Below are positions 36,801-44,394 of a stretch of DNA of 64,000 nucleotides, in pieces (positions within the stretch are counted from its first letter, which is position 1; each line of letters starts with the position of its first letter). This DNA comes from Reichenbachiella sp. 5M10. GTDB taxonomy: Bacteria; Bacteroidota; Bacteroidia; Cytophagales; Cyclobacteriaceae. The notes under the pieces are model-generated. The model was not told the origin of the DNA and searched no databases. It saw nothing but the letters and a program-made list of their open reading frames with translations. The translations under genes were made by a program, and so were the position numbers. The stretch is taken from positions 1,926,501-1,990,500 of the forward strand of contig NZ_MDGR01000007.1 of the NCBI RefSeq assembly GCF_002742335.1, in the 5' to 3' direction.

Positions 36801-38160
36801 CAACGATATCTTGGATCTCTCCAAAATCGAAGCTGGGAAAATGGAACTGCGAGAAAAACCAGTTCGGCTCATTTCTACTTTTGAGAAACTATACGACCTC
36901 TTCTCACAGCAAGCACAACTCAATAACTCTTGCATCTACTACCACCTCACAGATCAAACCCCCGAGTTGGTGATGATCGACGAGACACGTTTGTTGCAAA
37001 TCCTATCCAACCTGACAAGCAACGCCATCAAGTTTTCGGAATCCAAAGGCACCATCAATATCAGCCTCGTTCTCAAGCATAGCACCGACAAGAAACACCT
37101 GTTCAAAGTGCAAGTCAAGGATGAAGGTATTGGCATCAAGCCTGAGGAAATCAGCAAGCTATTTGTCAACTTCAACCAGTTGGACAACTCAAGTACCAAG
37201 TCATATGGTGGTACTGGCTTGGGCTTAGCCATTTCTAAAGAACTGGTCAAATCCATGGGGGGAGAAATCGGTGTAGCTTCTACTCCTGGATTAGGTAGTA
37301 CGTTTTGGTTTACCTTCGAAGCAGGTGCAATCCAAGAGCAGTCGGAAAAACGCATTCAAGAACCAGAACCTGAGGATAAGATCAACATCCCAAAGGAGTT
37401 TGCACTGAAAACGCCCCAAATACTTGTCGTGGACGACAACAAGGTAAATCGTACTGTGGCGAGTCAAATACTCATCAAGTCGGGATGTAATGTAGATACA
37501 GCCGAAAGTGGTCAAATAGCCATTGACATGGTAACAACCCGAACCTATGATTTGATATTCATGGATATTCAGATGCCAGATATGGACGGTGTGCAAACCA
37601 CCCAAAACCTAAAGGCTATGAATCTACCTGACCTCCCTCCGATCGTTGCAATGACAGCCTATTCGATGGAAGATGATGAAAAGAAATTTATCTCCGCAGG
37701 ACTCGATGACTATGTGGCCAAACCGATCAAAGCGCAAATCGTCATCAACAAAGTAAAGGATCATGTCAATTTTGAACCCAAAGTGATCAAACAGGTCTTG
37801 GAAGACACGGAAAACAAAGGGCTCATTATCAACCAAAACACACTCAACCAGCTTTCCAAATACGGAGGAAAAGAATTGCTCAACTCGGTCCTACTTGATT
37901 TTGAAGATGAAGCCAAAGAAATCATAGATAACTGTCTGTCCAACTATCACCAACAAGATATAGAAGGTATCCGCAGAGAGCTCCATACGCTCAAAGGAAG
38001 TGCAGGGACACTTGGAATAGAAATACTCGAAAGCCGCGTCATCCAACTCGAGACACAGCTCAAAACAAAAGACACAACTCAACTCAAAGAGCAGCTCGAC
38101 AGCATATTAGAATCCTACATTGAGTTCAAGGAAAATTACAAGAAACTACTGCAAAACTGA
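33811..38160 (+). CDS. Multi-PAS/GAF hybrid histidine kinase with REC and HPt domains
   Basis: In this 1449-residue cytosolic protein, a short coiled coil (1-30) is followed by about four PAS domains (about 30-520), a GAF domain (about 530-680) and two more PAS domains (about 690-935). Then come HisKA with FLANMSHEIRTPMNG (His954), HATPase_c (about 1065-1180, with GTGLGLAIS), REC (Asp1252, DLIFMDIQMPDMDG) and a C-terminal HPt (His1392, LHTLKGSAGTLG). No membrane helix is seen, so input is likely intracellular. A phosphorelay His-Asp-His is complete in one chain, and the separate response regulator just downstream is a probable final receiver. Confidence 0.95.
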   Translation: MAILNQERSELVNEISKLKNELKELRNKYDLLLDSSASYFFIFESDQIIEFSPKAEEKFVFPSDFEDKTVEEILPIFQVDGEQSKKNWNYQSKKASFGKSDPFEFEFVDRNGKSFPSICTISKIKDERFLAHLDLIEEAQNNASTANSIADNAPVFIRITNESGDVTYFNKGWHDLIGPEEEKYANWIEMIHPEDQSQYLSALEFAMSKKKKFEYSFRFLNNQGHYHWLLDTGVPRYSKNNQFLGYVYAAVDTTERKNLELETTRDAAIASAESKIQESLDTSEVVALTTDTEGTIRFCNKKLLNYLGMQMDVVVGKNLFEIFVPDAISKINQKKYKQLGQDGSHTSHIQGKFYKSNQEEVQVRFNVICLKDALNEISGINLIGENITERQRVKKQLERTNDQLTELFDNSYDLIQIFDQDGAFQFVNKAWQEKLGYHQLTSQLRFKDIVSPDEWDKTVENLDKIIKGETVERFESVFLSDQGKKIFVSGRVNCSFDLNGVAQFRGIFYDITERVRTEKAQSLYSKIAAYNIEGMQLNQLYENLYHELNNILVVQNLSIVIESGDQKSIPYFRTTLTDTQEVQDQQWVNEILGQYIMEDTQAKMLYEEDIETHLQEKAITFEGLSPKIWLGVPITVSNQNIGLLTIHSYEDRSDYSYKDLELLFFVSSQISLAIERKLNEEKITDQDARLRAIFQSSSHHIWSVDHQYHLTSFNDNFANNLRQNFDIPIEIGKPVPMDTNDLEVFWLEKYKEAFQGQAVNFQSQNIRKDKQSNWMEVFINPIIKGNGDIEEVSVISNDITEKKSSEIALAESESKFREIFESIQDIYFRCALNGKINMISPSISGLNLSESDVLGKYIVSFFVAERSTREILDELHAKKTIQNLEAKYLGPDGADIDFICNIRLLYRDGEVIGIEGVARDISEIKRTNVELRLAKELAENSLAIKERFLANMSHEIRTPMNGIIGMIDLMGSTELDSEQFDYVKTIKKSSETLMVILNDILDLSKIEAGKMELREKPVRLISTFEKLYDLFSQQAQLNNSCIYYHLTDQTPELVMIDETRLLQILSNLTSNAIKFSESKGTINISLVLKHSTDKKHLFKVQVKDEGIGIKPEEISKLFVNFNQLDNSSTKSYGGTGLGLAISKELVKSMGGEIGVASTPGLGSTFWFTFEAGAIQEQSEKRIQEPEPEDKINIPKEFALKTPQILVVDDNKVNRTVASQILIKSGCNVDTAESGQIAIDMVTTRTYDLIFMDIQMPDMDGVQTTQNLKAMNLPDLPPIVAMTAYSMEDDEKKFISAGLDDYVAKPIKAQIVINKVKDHVNFEPKVIKQVLEDTENKGLIINQNTLNQLSKYGGKELLNSVLLDFEDEAKEIIDNCLSNYHQQDIEGIRRELHTLKGSAGTLGIEILESRVIQLETQLKTKDTTQLKEQLDSILESYIEFKENYKKLLQN

Positions 38161-38259
38161 CAGATTGTTTATAAATTGAATTTTTGTTTTCAATACCCTT
38201 TTTGGGAGAGAAGTCCATCTAACCAAGCGATGTGAAAAGAGTGGTTAAATTAGTTTAAG

Positions 38260-38637
38260 ATGAAGAAAATAATAATTGCGGAAGACAGCTCCGTTATTCA
38301 AAACCTTACCAAAAAAATACTACAGATACAGAATTTCAGTATCATAGCTGTAAAAAATGGCCAAGAAGTATTGGACGTCTTGAACAAAGAAGATTTTGAC
38401 TTGATTTTGATGGATATCAACATGCCCAAAATGGACGGCATGGAATGTGCCAAACAAATTAGAAACTTAACAGACCCCATCAAGTCAAAAATACCAATCC
38501 TAGCAATCACAGGCAATGCCAAGAACTACTCCATCAATGATTTTAAGGAGGTAGGTATCAATGAATACATCCCCAAACCGCTTAATTTTGACTTGTTGGT
38601 AGACAAAGTAAAATTATATACGGAGCAAGATGATTAA
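38260..38637 (+). CDS. Single-domain CheY-like response regulator
   Basis: This 125-residue stand-alone receiver has acidic residues Glu8/Asp9, phospho-acceptor Asp52 (DLILMDINMP), Thr84 and Lys106 (PKPLNF). It has no output domain. It starts 100 bases downstream of the hybrid kinase, whose HPt could phosphorylate it. The next gene overlaps its end by 8 bases, tying it to the MBL/NFACT chain. Confidence 0.93.
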   Translation: MKKIIIAEDSSVIQNLTKKILQIQNFSIIAVKNGQEVLDVLNKEDFDLILMDINMPKMDGMECAKQIRNLTDPIKSKIPILAITGNAKNYSINDFKEVGINEYIPKPLNFDLLVDKVKLYTEQDD

Positions 38638-38902
38638 ATACTCAAAACATTTTCTGAACAAACTAGAAGACCTCTTCTCTGAGTCAGATTATATTTTGCG
38701 TTACGAAAAAGGAAACTTCCAGTCAGGCTACTGTGTCCTCAATGAAGCCAAGGTTATCATCGTCAATAAGTTTTATTCTTTGGACGGCAAGATCAATTGT
38801 CTCATGGAGATCCTCAAAGAAGTAACATTATCCAAAGAAGGGTTAAGTGACAAAAACAAGAGCTTTCTGCACGAATTGACTCATAAGCAACTCGAAATTT
38901 GA
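38630..38902 (+). CDS. Small conserved hypothetical protein
   Basis: This 90-residue protein (ATG at 38630) overlaps the response regulator stop by 8 bases and the MBL gene start by 4. It contains LRYEKGNFQSGYCVLNEAKVIIVNKF, which suggests a mixed alpha/beta fold. Similar small proteins precede the MBL-fold hydrolase gene in related genomes, from memory. The function is unknown. Confidence 0.7.
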   Translation: MIKYSKHFLNKLEDLFSESDYILRYEKGNFQSGYCVLNEAKVIIVNKFYSLDGKINCLMEILKEVTLSKEGLSDKNKSFLHELTHKQLEI

Positions 38903-39660
38903 AAATTACATTTCTTGGTACCGGTACTTCACAAGGCATTCCGGTCATTGCCTGCGAATGCGAAGTTTGTAGTAGTGTTGACTTCAAAAATCAAAGGTTA
39001 AGATCGTCGGTTTTGATCGAACAAGACCACACGTGCATCGTTGTAGATACGGGACCAGACTTTCGTCAACAGATGCTCATCAATCGAGTCAAAAAATTGG
39101 ATGCTGTGGTCTTTACTCACGAGCACAAGGATCATGTCGCTGGTTTGGATGACATTCGTAGTTTCAATTTCAAACAAAAGAAGGACATGCCGATCTATGC
39201 ACGCCCGAGCGTCATTGATCGACTCAAAGAAGAATTTTCCTATGCCTTTGCAGAGGTCAAGTATCCTGGTGTACCGACATTAGAAGTACATGAGATTGAC
39301 AACTCTCCCTTTCCTATTGGTCAGGTCTTAATCGAGCCTGTGGAGGTGATGCACTATCAATTGCCCGTTTATGGATTTAAAGTGGGTTCCTTTGCCTACA
39401 TCACAGATGCCAAGACCATATCTTCTGCAGAAAAGGAAAAACTGAAAGGCCTGGATGTCTTAGTGCTCAATGCGTTACAGATCAAAGAACACATCTCACA
39501 TTTGACGCTCAGCGAAGCTTTAGATATTGTCGAAGAACTTCAACCTAAAAAAGCCTATTTCACCCACATAAGCCACTACCTCGGACTACATCAAGAGGTA
39601 GAACAAAGCCTGCCCGACCATGTATCTTTGGCCTATGATGGATTGACCATTACTTGCTGA
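38899..39660 (+). CDS. Metallo-beta-lactamase fold hydrolase (PhnP-like)
   Basis: This 253-residue MBL protein has the metal motif THEHKDHVAGLDD and later His residues (HISHYLG). An N-terminal Cys pair (CECEVCSS) is typical of PhnP-like phosphodiesterases, in which it binds structural zinc. It starts at TTG 38899, overlapping the previous stop (TTGA), giving MKITFLGTGTSQGIP. Its substrate is likely a cyclic phosphodiester or related ester, but is not determined. It overlaps the next gene by one base. Confidence 0.9.
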   Translation: MKITFLGTGTSQGIPVIACECEVCSSVDFKNQRLRSSVLIEQDHTCIVVDTGPDFRQQMLINRVKKLDAVVFTHEHKDHVAGLDDIRSFNFKQKKDMPIYARPSVIDRLKEEFSYAFAEVKYPGVPTLEVHEIDNSPFPIGQVLIEPVEVMHYQLPVYGFKVGSFAYITDAKTISSAEKEKLKGLDVLVLNALQIKEHISHLTLSEALDIVEELQPKKAYFTHISHYLGLHQEVEQSLPDHVSLAYDGLTITC

Positions 39661-41222
39661 TGCAGTTCAATTATTACTTCCTCAGACATCTCAGTCAGGA
39701 GATCGCAGAGTGTATCACTGGCATGAAATTGACAGCATGCTTTAGTCAAAACAAAGATGAATTGATTTTCTTGTTTGAGTCTGATGAGAAAATCTTCCAC
39801 CTCAAGGCTAATTTGGATGGTCAAGCCTCACTCCTCTCCTTTCCACAGCATTTTGCTCGGGCGAAGCGAAACTCAGTAGACCTATTTGATGCGGCCATCC
39901 AGCAACGCGTTGCAGGGGTAAGGCAATACATCAATGAACGTTGCTTCTCAATCATCCTGGAAGACTGTATCTTGCTATTCAAGTTGCATGGGCGCCGGGG
40001 CAATATCCTTTTGTATCAGAAAAAACGGTTTGTCTCGATGTTTAAGAAAGAGTTGATCCAAGATGCCAAGTTACAGTTGGATTCGCTGGATAGACCTATA
40101 GATCATAGTATTGAATCATGGACACGTGAGAACTACAACTTGCGCATATTATTTCCGACATTCGACAAGACGATACTCAGATACTTGACAGAACTCAGTT
40201 TCGAGGAAGCCTCACCGACCAAAAAAAACGACATAATCAGTCATGTTTTAGCGTTATTGGATCAACGCGAATTCTACCTCTATGAACCTAATCAAGAGAT
40301 TCCGAAGTTAAGTTTGATTCCAATAGAAGGAAAAGAGCAAAGGAGTACTTTTGCATCGGCAATCGAGATCAGCAACCGCTATGCGCAAGCCTTCTTTACC
40401 AATTACCAGTTTTCCAAAGAAAAACAAAGCCTACTCAAACAACTGGAAAAAGAGAAAGCCAAAGCCCACAACTACATTACCAACACACAAAATAAAATTC
40501 ACGAAATTCAGCACAGTCGCAAGTACGATGAGTTAGCCAACATCCTAATGGCCAACCTACATGTGCCTATCACTCGCGAACAAAATAGTATTCGGTTGTT
40601 CGACTTCTATACCAACGAAGAGATTGAAATCAAAATCAAACCCAAAACAACACTTCAACAGAGTGCAGAGGGCTATTACCGAAAGGCTAAAAACCAAGGG
40701 ATAGAATTAGATACTGCGAAAAAAAACCTAGGGAAGAAAACAAAACAACTCAAGTCTCTCAATGAACAAATTGATCAGATCAATGAAATGGACGATTTGC
40801 GAGCATTGAGGACCTGGAACAAGTCACAAAGTAAGGATTCCCAATCAAGGGCAGCACAATTGCCCTTTCTACACTTCGTAATTGATGGATATGAAGTGCT
40901 CCTAGGCAAAAATGCCAAAAACAACGATCTCCTCACTCAGAAGTATGCAAGGAAAAACGATCTATGGCTTCATGCCAAAGATGTCTCAGGCTCACATGTA
41001 GTGATCCGCAACCTCAACCACCTTCCCTTTCCCAAGCACGTCATTGAGCAAGCAGCGACTCTGGCAGCTTGGTACTCCAAACGAAAAAATGACACACTCT
41101 GTCCAGTCATCTATACCCTCAAAAAATATGTACGAAAACCAAAGGGGAGTCTGCCAGGTCAGGTCCTCGTAGACCGTGAAGAGGTTGTAATGGTGAAACC
41201 TACTCGACAAATCAATGATTAG
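39660..41222 (+). CDS. NFACT-family protein (RqcH/Rqc2-like)
   Basis: The protein is 520 residues from the ATG at 39660, which shares a base with the preceding TGA. It has an NFACT-N domain (1-210, with LFKLHGRRGNILLY), a middle coiled coil (about 255-385, rich in K/E/Q) and a C-terminal NFACT-R/DUF814 domain (about 400-515, with NDLWLHAKDVSGSHVVIR). Proteins of this layout bind the 50S-peptidyl-tRNA complex and add C-terminal Ala tails in ribosome quality control. Whether this Bacteroidota member does the same is inferred. Confidence 0.88.
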   Translation: MQFNYYFLRHLSQEIAECITGMKLTACFSQNKDELIFLFESDEKIFHLKANLDGQASLLSFPQHFARAKRNSVDLFDAAIQQRVAGVRQYINERCFSIILEDCILLFKLHGRRGNILLYQKKRFVSMFKKELIQDAKLQLDSLDRPIDHSIESWTRENYNLRILFPTFDKTILRYLTELSFEEASPTKKNDIISHVLALLDQREFYLYEPNQEIPKLSLIPIEGKEQRSTFASAIEISNRYAQAFFTNYQFSKEKQSLLKQLEKEKAKAHNYITNTQNKIHEIQHSRKYDELANILMANLHVPITREQNSIRLFDFYTNEEIEIKIKPKTTLQQSAEGYYRKAKNQGIELDTAKKNLGKKTKQLKSLNEQIDQINEMDDLRALRTWNKSQSKDSQSRAAQLPFLHFVIDGYEVLLGKNAKNNDLLTQKYARKNDLWLHAKDVSGSHVVIRNLNHLPFPKHVIEQAATLAAWYSKRKNDTLCPVIYTLKKYVRKPKGSLPGQVLVDREEVVMVKPTRQIND

Positions 41223-41307
41223 CACTTGCCGGAGTTGACAATGTGTCAGAATTTTCATACTTTCTCTATCAAGGCGTGAAAATCGAACGAAACTAAACAA
41301 CTATTCT

Positions 41308-41664
41308 ATGAACATACTACCGACAATGGGCAAGTTTCTCTTTGCCATCCCGATGATGATTTTTGGTATATTCCATTTTATGAGTGCTGACGGCATGTCA
41401 GGCATGGTCCCCTCATATTTGCCTGGTGGCATATTCTGGGTTTATTTGACCGGAGTAGCTTTGATTGCTGCAGCATTAGGTATTATCATTGGCAAAAAAG
41501 CCAAAACAGCAAGTCAATTGCTTGGATTGATGCTCATCCTATTTGCTGTGATGATCCACCTGCCCAGCGTGATGGGAGGCAGTGATTCATCCATGCCTAG
41601 CCTGCTCAAAGACATCGCTCTAGGTGGCGCTGCTTGGTTTATCGCAGGCCATGTCCGAGACTAA
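41308..41664 (+). CDS. DoxX-like small membrane protein
   Basis: This 118-residue protein has four predicted membrane helices (about 8-24, 41-63, 69-88 and 98-114) and motifs of DoxX-like proteins (FAIPMMIFGIFHFM, LPGGIFWVYLTGVALIAAALG). The function of these is not settled. It follows the NFACT gene by 85 bases with its own start ATG at 41308. Confidence 0.8.
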   Translation: MNILPTMGKFLFAIPMMIFGIFHFMSADGMSGMVPSYLPGGIFWVYLTGVALIAAALGIIIGKKAKTASQLLGLMLILFAVMIHLPSVMGGSDSSMPSLLKDIALGGAAWFIAGHVRD

Positions 41665-41718
41665 GTAACAAGCAGGAAAAAAAGAAGTACATATTTCAAT
41701 GAATATGCAGATGTCTTG

Positions 41719-41748
41719 GCTTGTCGTTAGGTTCTACTGACGACAAGC
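41719..41748 (-). terminator. Terminator hairpin overlapping the V4R-gene stop codon
   Basis: A 12-base stem (41719-41730 with 41737-41748; one G-T pair) closes a 6-base loop that contains part of the last codons. The stop TAA at 41727-41729 lies inside the stem. It should act for the minus-strand gene, and may also protect the convergent DoxX-like transcript. Confidence 0.55.
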
Positions 41749-42977
41749 GCATCGATTTCAGAACCTACCATTCGTGATTTGGCTTGCACATACTCAAAGT
41801 GATGGGTACCATTCTTTAGCTTATTGACAAAAGCCATGTCTATTCCATCACCCGCAGTCTTTGCTCCTTTGTCCAGCATATTGGCGAGCCCCATCATCAG
41901 ACCTCCTGCATAAAAACTCAATGGAGACTTGGTATTTCCTACCAATTTGAGGAAAGCATTGGTCTCGGGGTTGTGCGTGATACTGACTCTAAATTGTCCA
42001 GTAGATACAGCTGTCAATTGCCACCTTCCACAACCAAATGCAGTGAATACGTCCAAGCACGCGTACAATTCACTCTCATAGTTTTTGCCTACCGAAGACT
42101 CGATGTATTCATGCCAATAGTCTGAATTAATCATCTTGCCAATCGTGAAATAAACGTTTCCTTCTCCCAGCTTTTCCAAAAAGGTCTTGATAGCCTTGAG
42201 TCCGCCAGGGCCAAGTTTTTTGGCCTGCATCAAGAGTTTAATCTCTATCATAGCCATGTAATTGGAAAACTGCTTGACCAGCGTCATATCAAACTGATCA
42301 ATCAACCCTTTCTTACTATCCAATCCGCTCAGGTTCAGCCCATTGATAGCTTCGACTACACTGGTACCATTGGGCACAAATACATCTTCTTGATCCGCAA
42401 TTTTTTGTACCTTCCCGATGCCTGGTGATGAATTGATACTCCGTTTGAACCCCCTATATATCTCAAACTTGCAAGAGCCTTGTCCTTTAGAAAGACATAG
42501 AATTTGCTTGCCTCTGAAAGTACCTGCTTTCACACCAAATATAGCCTCAATCGCTCCACACAGAAAACCTAGTGTGAAATAACTTACACCTGGCAGCTTG
42601 GGATCTCTTACACCAAAGTGCCTTTTCCACGCCATGGCATAATGCTCAGACAATGCTTCGATATAGCCACCTTTGGGCTGGATACTGGTCAAATCAATCC
42701 GTCCAAACCCACAGTGCGCATAAAAATCCTCTACACACTTTTTGCGTCGTTCGATTTTAGTGAGTCTATCCTTGCCTTCGAAGTATTTTGAAAATGCGGT
42801 AAAAGCAATCTCCTGTGCAGTAGTGACCAATAAGTCATGGACATCCAACTTGCTCCCCAACTCCTCGATACCTTTTTGCAAATAGAGACTGAGGTATTCA
42901 CTCTGAAAGTTGAACGGTTCGTTGGCGAAATAGTAAACACTTTTGTCTTTATGATAAGTGTCAAACGGTACTTCCAT
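41727..42977 (-). CDS. Protein with V4R (4-vinyl-reductase-like) domain, possibly duplicated
   Basis: This 416-residue protein (ATG at 42977) has a region about 135-180 (LGFLCGAIEAIFG...CLSKGQGSCKFEI) with the V4R pattern, including a Cys pair. A second similar region near 355-405 (LSFYAGGLMMGLANML...THHFEYVQ) looks like a degenerate repeat. V4R domains bind small hydrocarbons or heme-like ligands in XylR-type regulators and bacteriochlorophyll reductases. No DNA-binding domain is seen. It could be a ligand sensor or an enzyme subunit; the function is unknown. Confidence 0.75.
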   Translation of the reverse strand: MEVPFDTYHKDKSVYYFANEPFNFQSEYLSLYLQKGIEELGSKLDVHDLLVTTAQEIAFTAFSKYFEGKDRLTKIERRKKCVEDFYAHCGFGRIDLTSIQPKGGYIEALSEHYAMAWKRHFGVRDPKLPGVSYFTLGFLCGAIEAIFGVKAGTFRGKQILCLSKGQGSCKFEIYRGFKRSINSSPGIGKVQKIADQEDVFVPNGTSVVEAINGLNLSGLDSKKGLIDQFDMTLVKQFSNYMAMIEIKLLMQAKKLGPGGLKAIKTFLEKLGEGNVYFTIGKMINSDYWHEYIESSVGKNYESELYACLDVFTAFGCGRWQLTAVSTGQFRVSITHNPETNAFLKLVGNTKSPLSFYAGGLMMGLANMLDKGAKTAGDGIDMAFVNKLKNGTHHFEYVQAKSRMVGSEIDALVVSRT

Positions 42978-43081
42978 AGGTACAGGGGAGATTTAATCTT
43001 TAACTGAATAGCAATTACGCAATTTAATGCGAAATTATGACATTGTACTTAGTATTAAAACAACTGCCTCACACTAACTAT

Positions 43082-43687
43082 TCAATTATTTTCGGGATAA
43101 AGCAGGTATAGATCTAGGATGGCCTTGGTTCGAGCAAACAATTCTCTGAGAATGGCCTTTTTATGCTCAAATATCTCGGGAGTTTGGGCCTGATAACACT
43201 CTGCTTGTATCCCCAGCTTGTCTGCAATGAAGATACAACGATAAGCATGGTATTGTTGCGTGACCATCACACACTGCGTATAGCCATATACATCTCTCAA
43301 CCGCTCAATGGACTCAAGTGTGCGGTCTCCATGATCATCCAGCAATATGCTGGACTGGGGCACCCCTTCTTCTATCAGAAACTCCTCCATCATTTGTGCT
43401 TCGTTGTAGTATATAGAGTCTCTAGAACCACTCAAAAGAAGCTTTTCCACTTTACCAGATTTGTAGAGCTCTACAGCGGCTTTCATACGGTTGACAAAAA
43501 ACGGATTGGCATCTCCACCGACCAACTTGCTACTTGTCCCAAAGACCAGAGCTACTTCAGCCCCTATTACTTGTCTAGAGTCTGCATAGACACGATCAGA
43601 AGTTTCTCCTATGATCCACACATTGCAAAAGATAAGAAAGCCTAGAATCACTAAAAATCCTCCGAAGAGATAACGAATGAGTTTCAT
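43082..43687 (-). CDS. SanA/YdcF-like (DUF218) membrane protein
   Basis: This 201-residue protein has an N-terminal membrane helix (about 5-27) and a DUF218 domain with VALVFGTSSKLVGGDANPFF, KLLLSGSRDS, LDDHGDRTLESIERL and VTQQYHAYRC. It is related to E. coli SanA, which affects vancomycin sensitivity at high temperature through an unknown envelope role. It overlaps trmH by 4 bases (ATGA), so both are co-translated. Confidence 0.88.
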   Translation of the reverse strand: MKLIRYLFGGFLVILGFLIFCNVWIIGETSDRVYADSRQVIGAEVALVFGTSSKLVGGDANPFFVNRMKAAVELYKSGKVEKLLLSGSRDSIYYNEAQMMEEFLIEEGVPQSSILLDDHGDRTLESIERLRDVYGYTQCVMVTQQYHAYRCIFIADKLGIQAECYQAQTPEIFEHKKAILRELFARTKAILDLYLLYPENN

Positions 43688-44394
43688 TCAAATTTGGTTT
43701 GGTTTTGGTCGAAATACTTTAAATGCATATCGATTTTGGGCACCACTTTCTGATACCACTCTAGCAACAAAGAAAACTTTTCTTCCGAAGAAAGTTGCCA
43801 TCCTTCTTGCTTTCTTATTGCGTGATTGTAAAATTCTAACACGATAGCTGCACTGACCGAGATATTGAAGCTCTCGGTAAAGCCTGCCATCGGAATGGTA
43901 ATCAATTGGTCCGCATGTTCTTTGACATAATCACTGATTCCTGTTTCTTCCGCTCCAAATACTACGGCCGTCTTTTTGCTGAGATCGACTGTGCGATAAT
44001 CTATCGCCTCTCGAGGTGCAGTAGCCAATATTTGATAGCCCTGCTTACGCAAAGCATGAAAGCAATTCTCGATGTTTTGTTCTGCATTTTTGTGGTGATG
44101 AACCGTAAGCCATTTGCCTGATCCGCGCAACACATAGGGGTTAAAATCAAACCGGTTGTGCTGTTCGACCACATGTACATCTTGTAACCCAAGACACTCC
44201 GCCGTACGCAATACCGCGCTAGCATTATGTGACTTGAAGATATCCTCCAGCACCAAGGTCAGCCCACGCGTACGCTGATTTAGAATTTGATCAAACTTCT
44301 CCTTCTTGTGATCAGTCACGTAGGCATCTAGATAACGAAGCAGTTTCTGATCATACGTTTGTTGATCAAAAGAGTCCGAGTTGATCTTTTTCAT
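43684..44394 (-). CDS. trmH: TrmH-family tRNA/rRNA 2'-O-methyltransferase
   Basis: The protein is 236 residues from the ATG at 44394; an ATG at 44403 is also possible. It has SPOUT motifs NASAVLRTAECLG (motif 1), VVFGAEETGIS (motif 2) and MAGFTESFNISVSAAIVLEF (motif 3), matching TrmH, which methylates the ribose of G18 in tRNA. The start overlaps the end of parC by about 29 bases, so translation is coupled. The gene name is by family; an rRNA-specific paralogue cannot be excluded. Confidence 0.85.
   Translation of the reverse strand: MKKINSDSFDQQTYDQKLLRYLDAYVTDHKKEKFDQILNQRTRGLTLVLEDIFKSHNASAVLRTAECLGLQDVHVVEQHNRFDFNPYVLRGSGKWLTVHHHKNAEQNIENCFHALRKQGYQILATAPREAIDYRTVDLSKKTAVVFGAEETGISDYVKEHADQLITIPMAGFTESFNISVSAAIVLEFYNHAIRKQEGWQLSSEEKFSLLLEWYQKVVPKIDMHLKYFDQNQTKFE

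Noticed and set aside
38174-38194. Weak inverted repeat AATTGAA/TTCAAT downstream of the kinase gene
   Set aside because: Only six paired bases in an AT-rich region; expected by chance.
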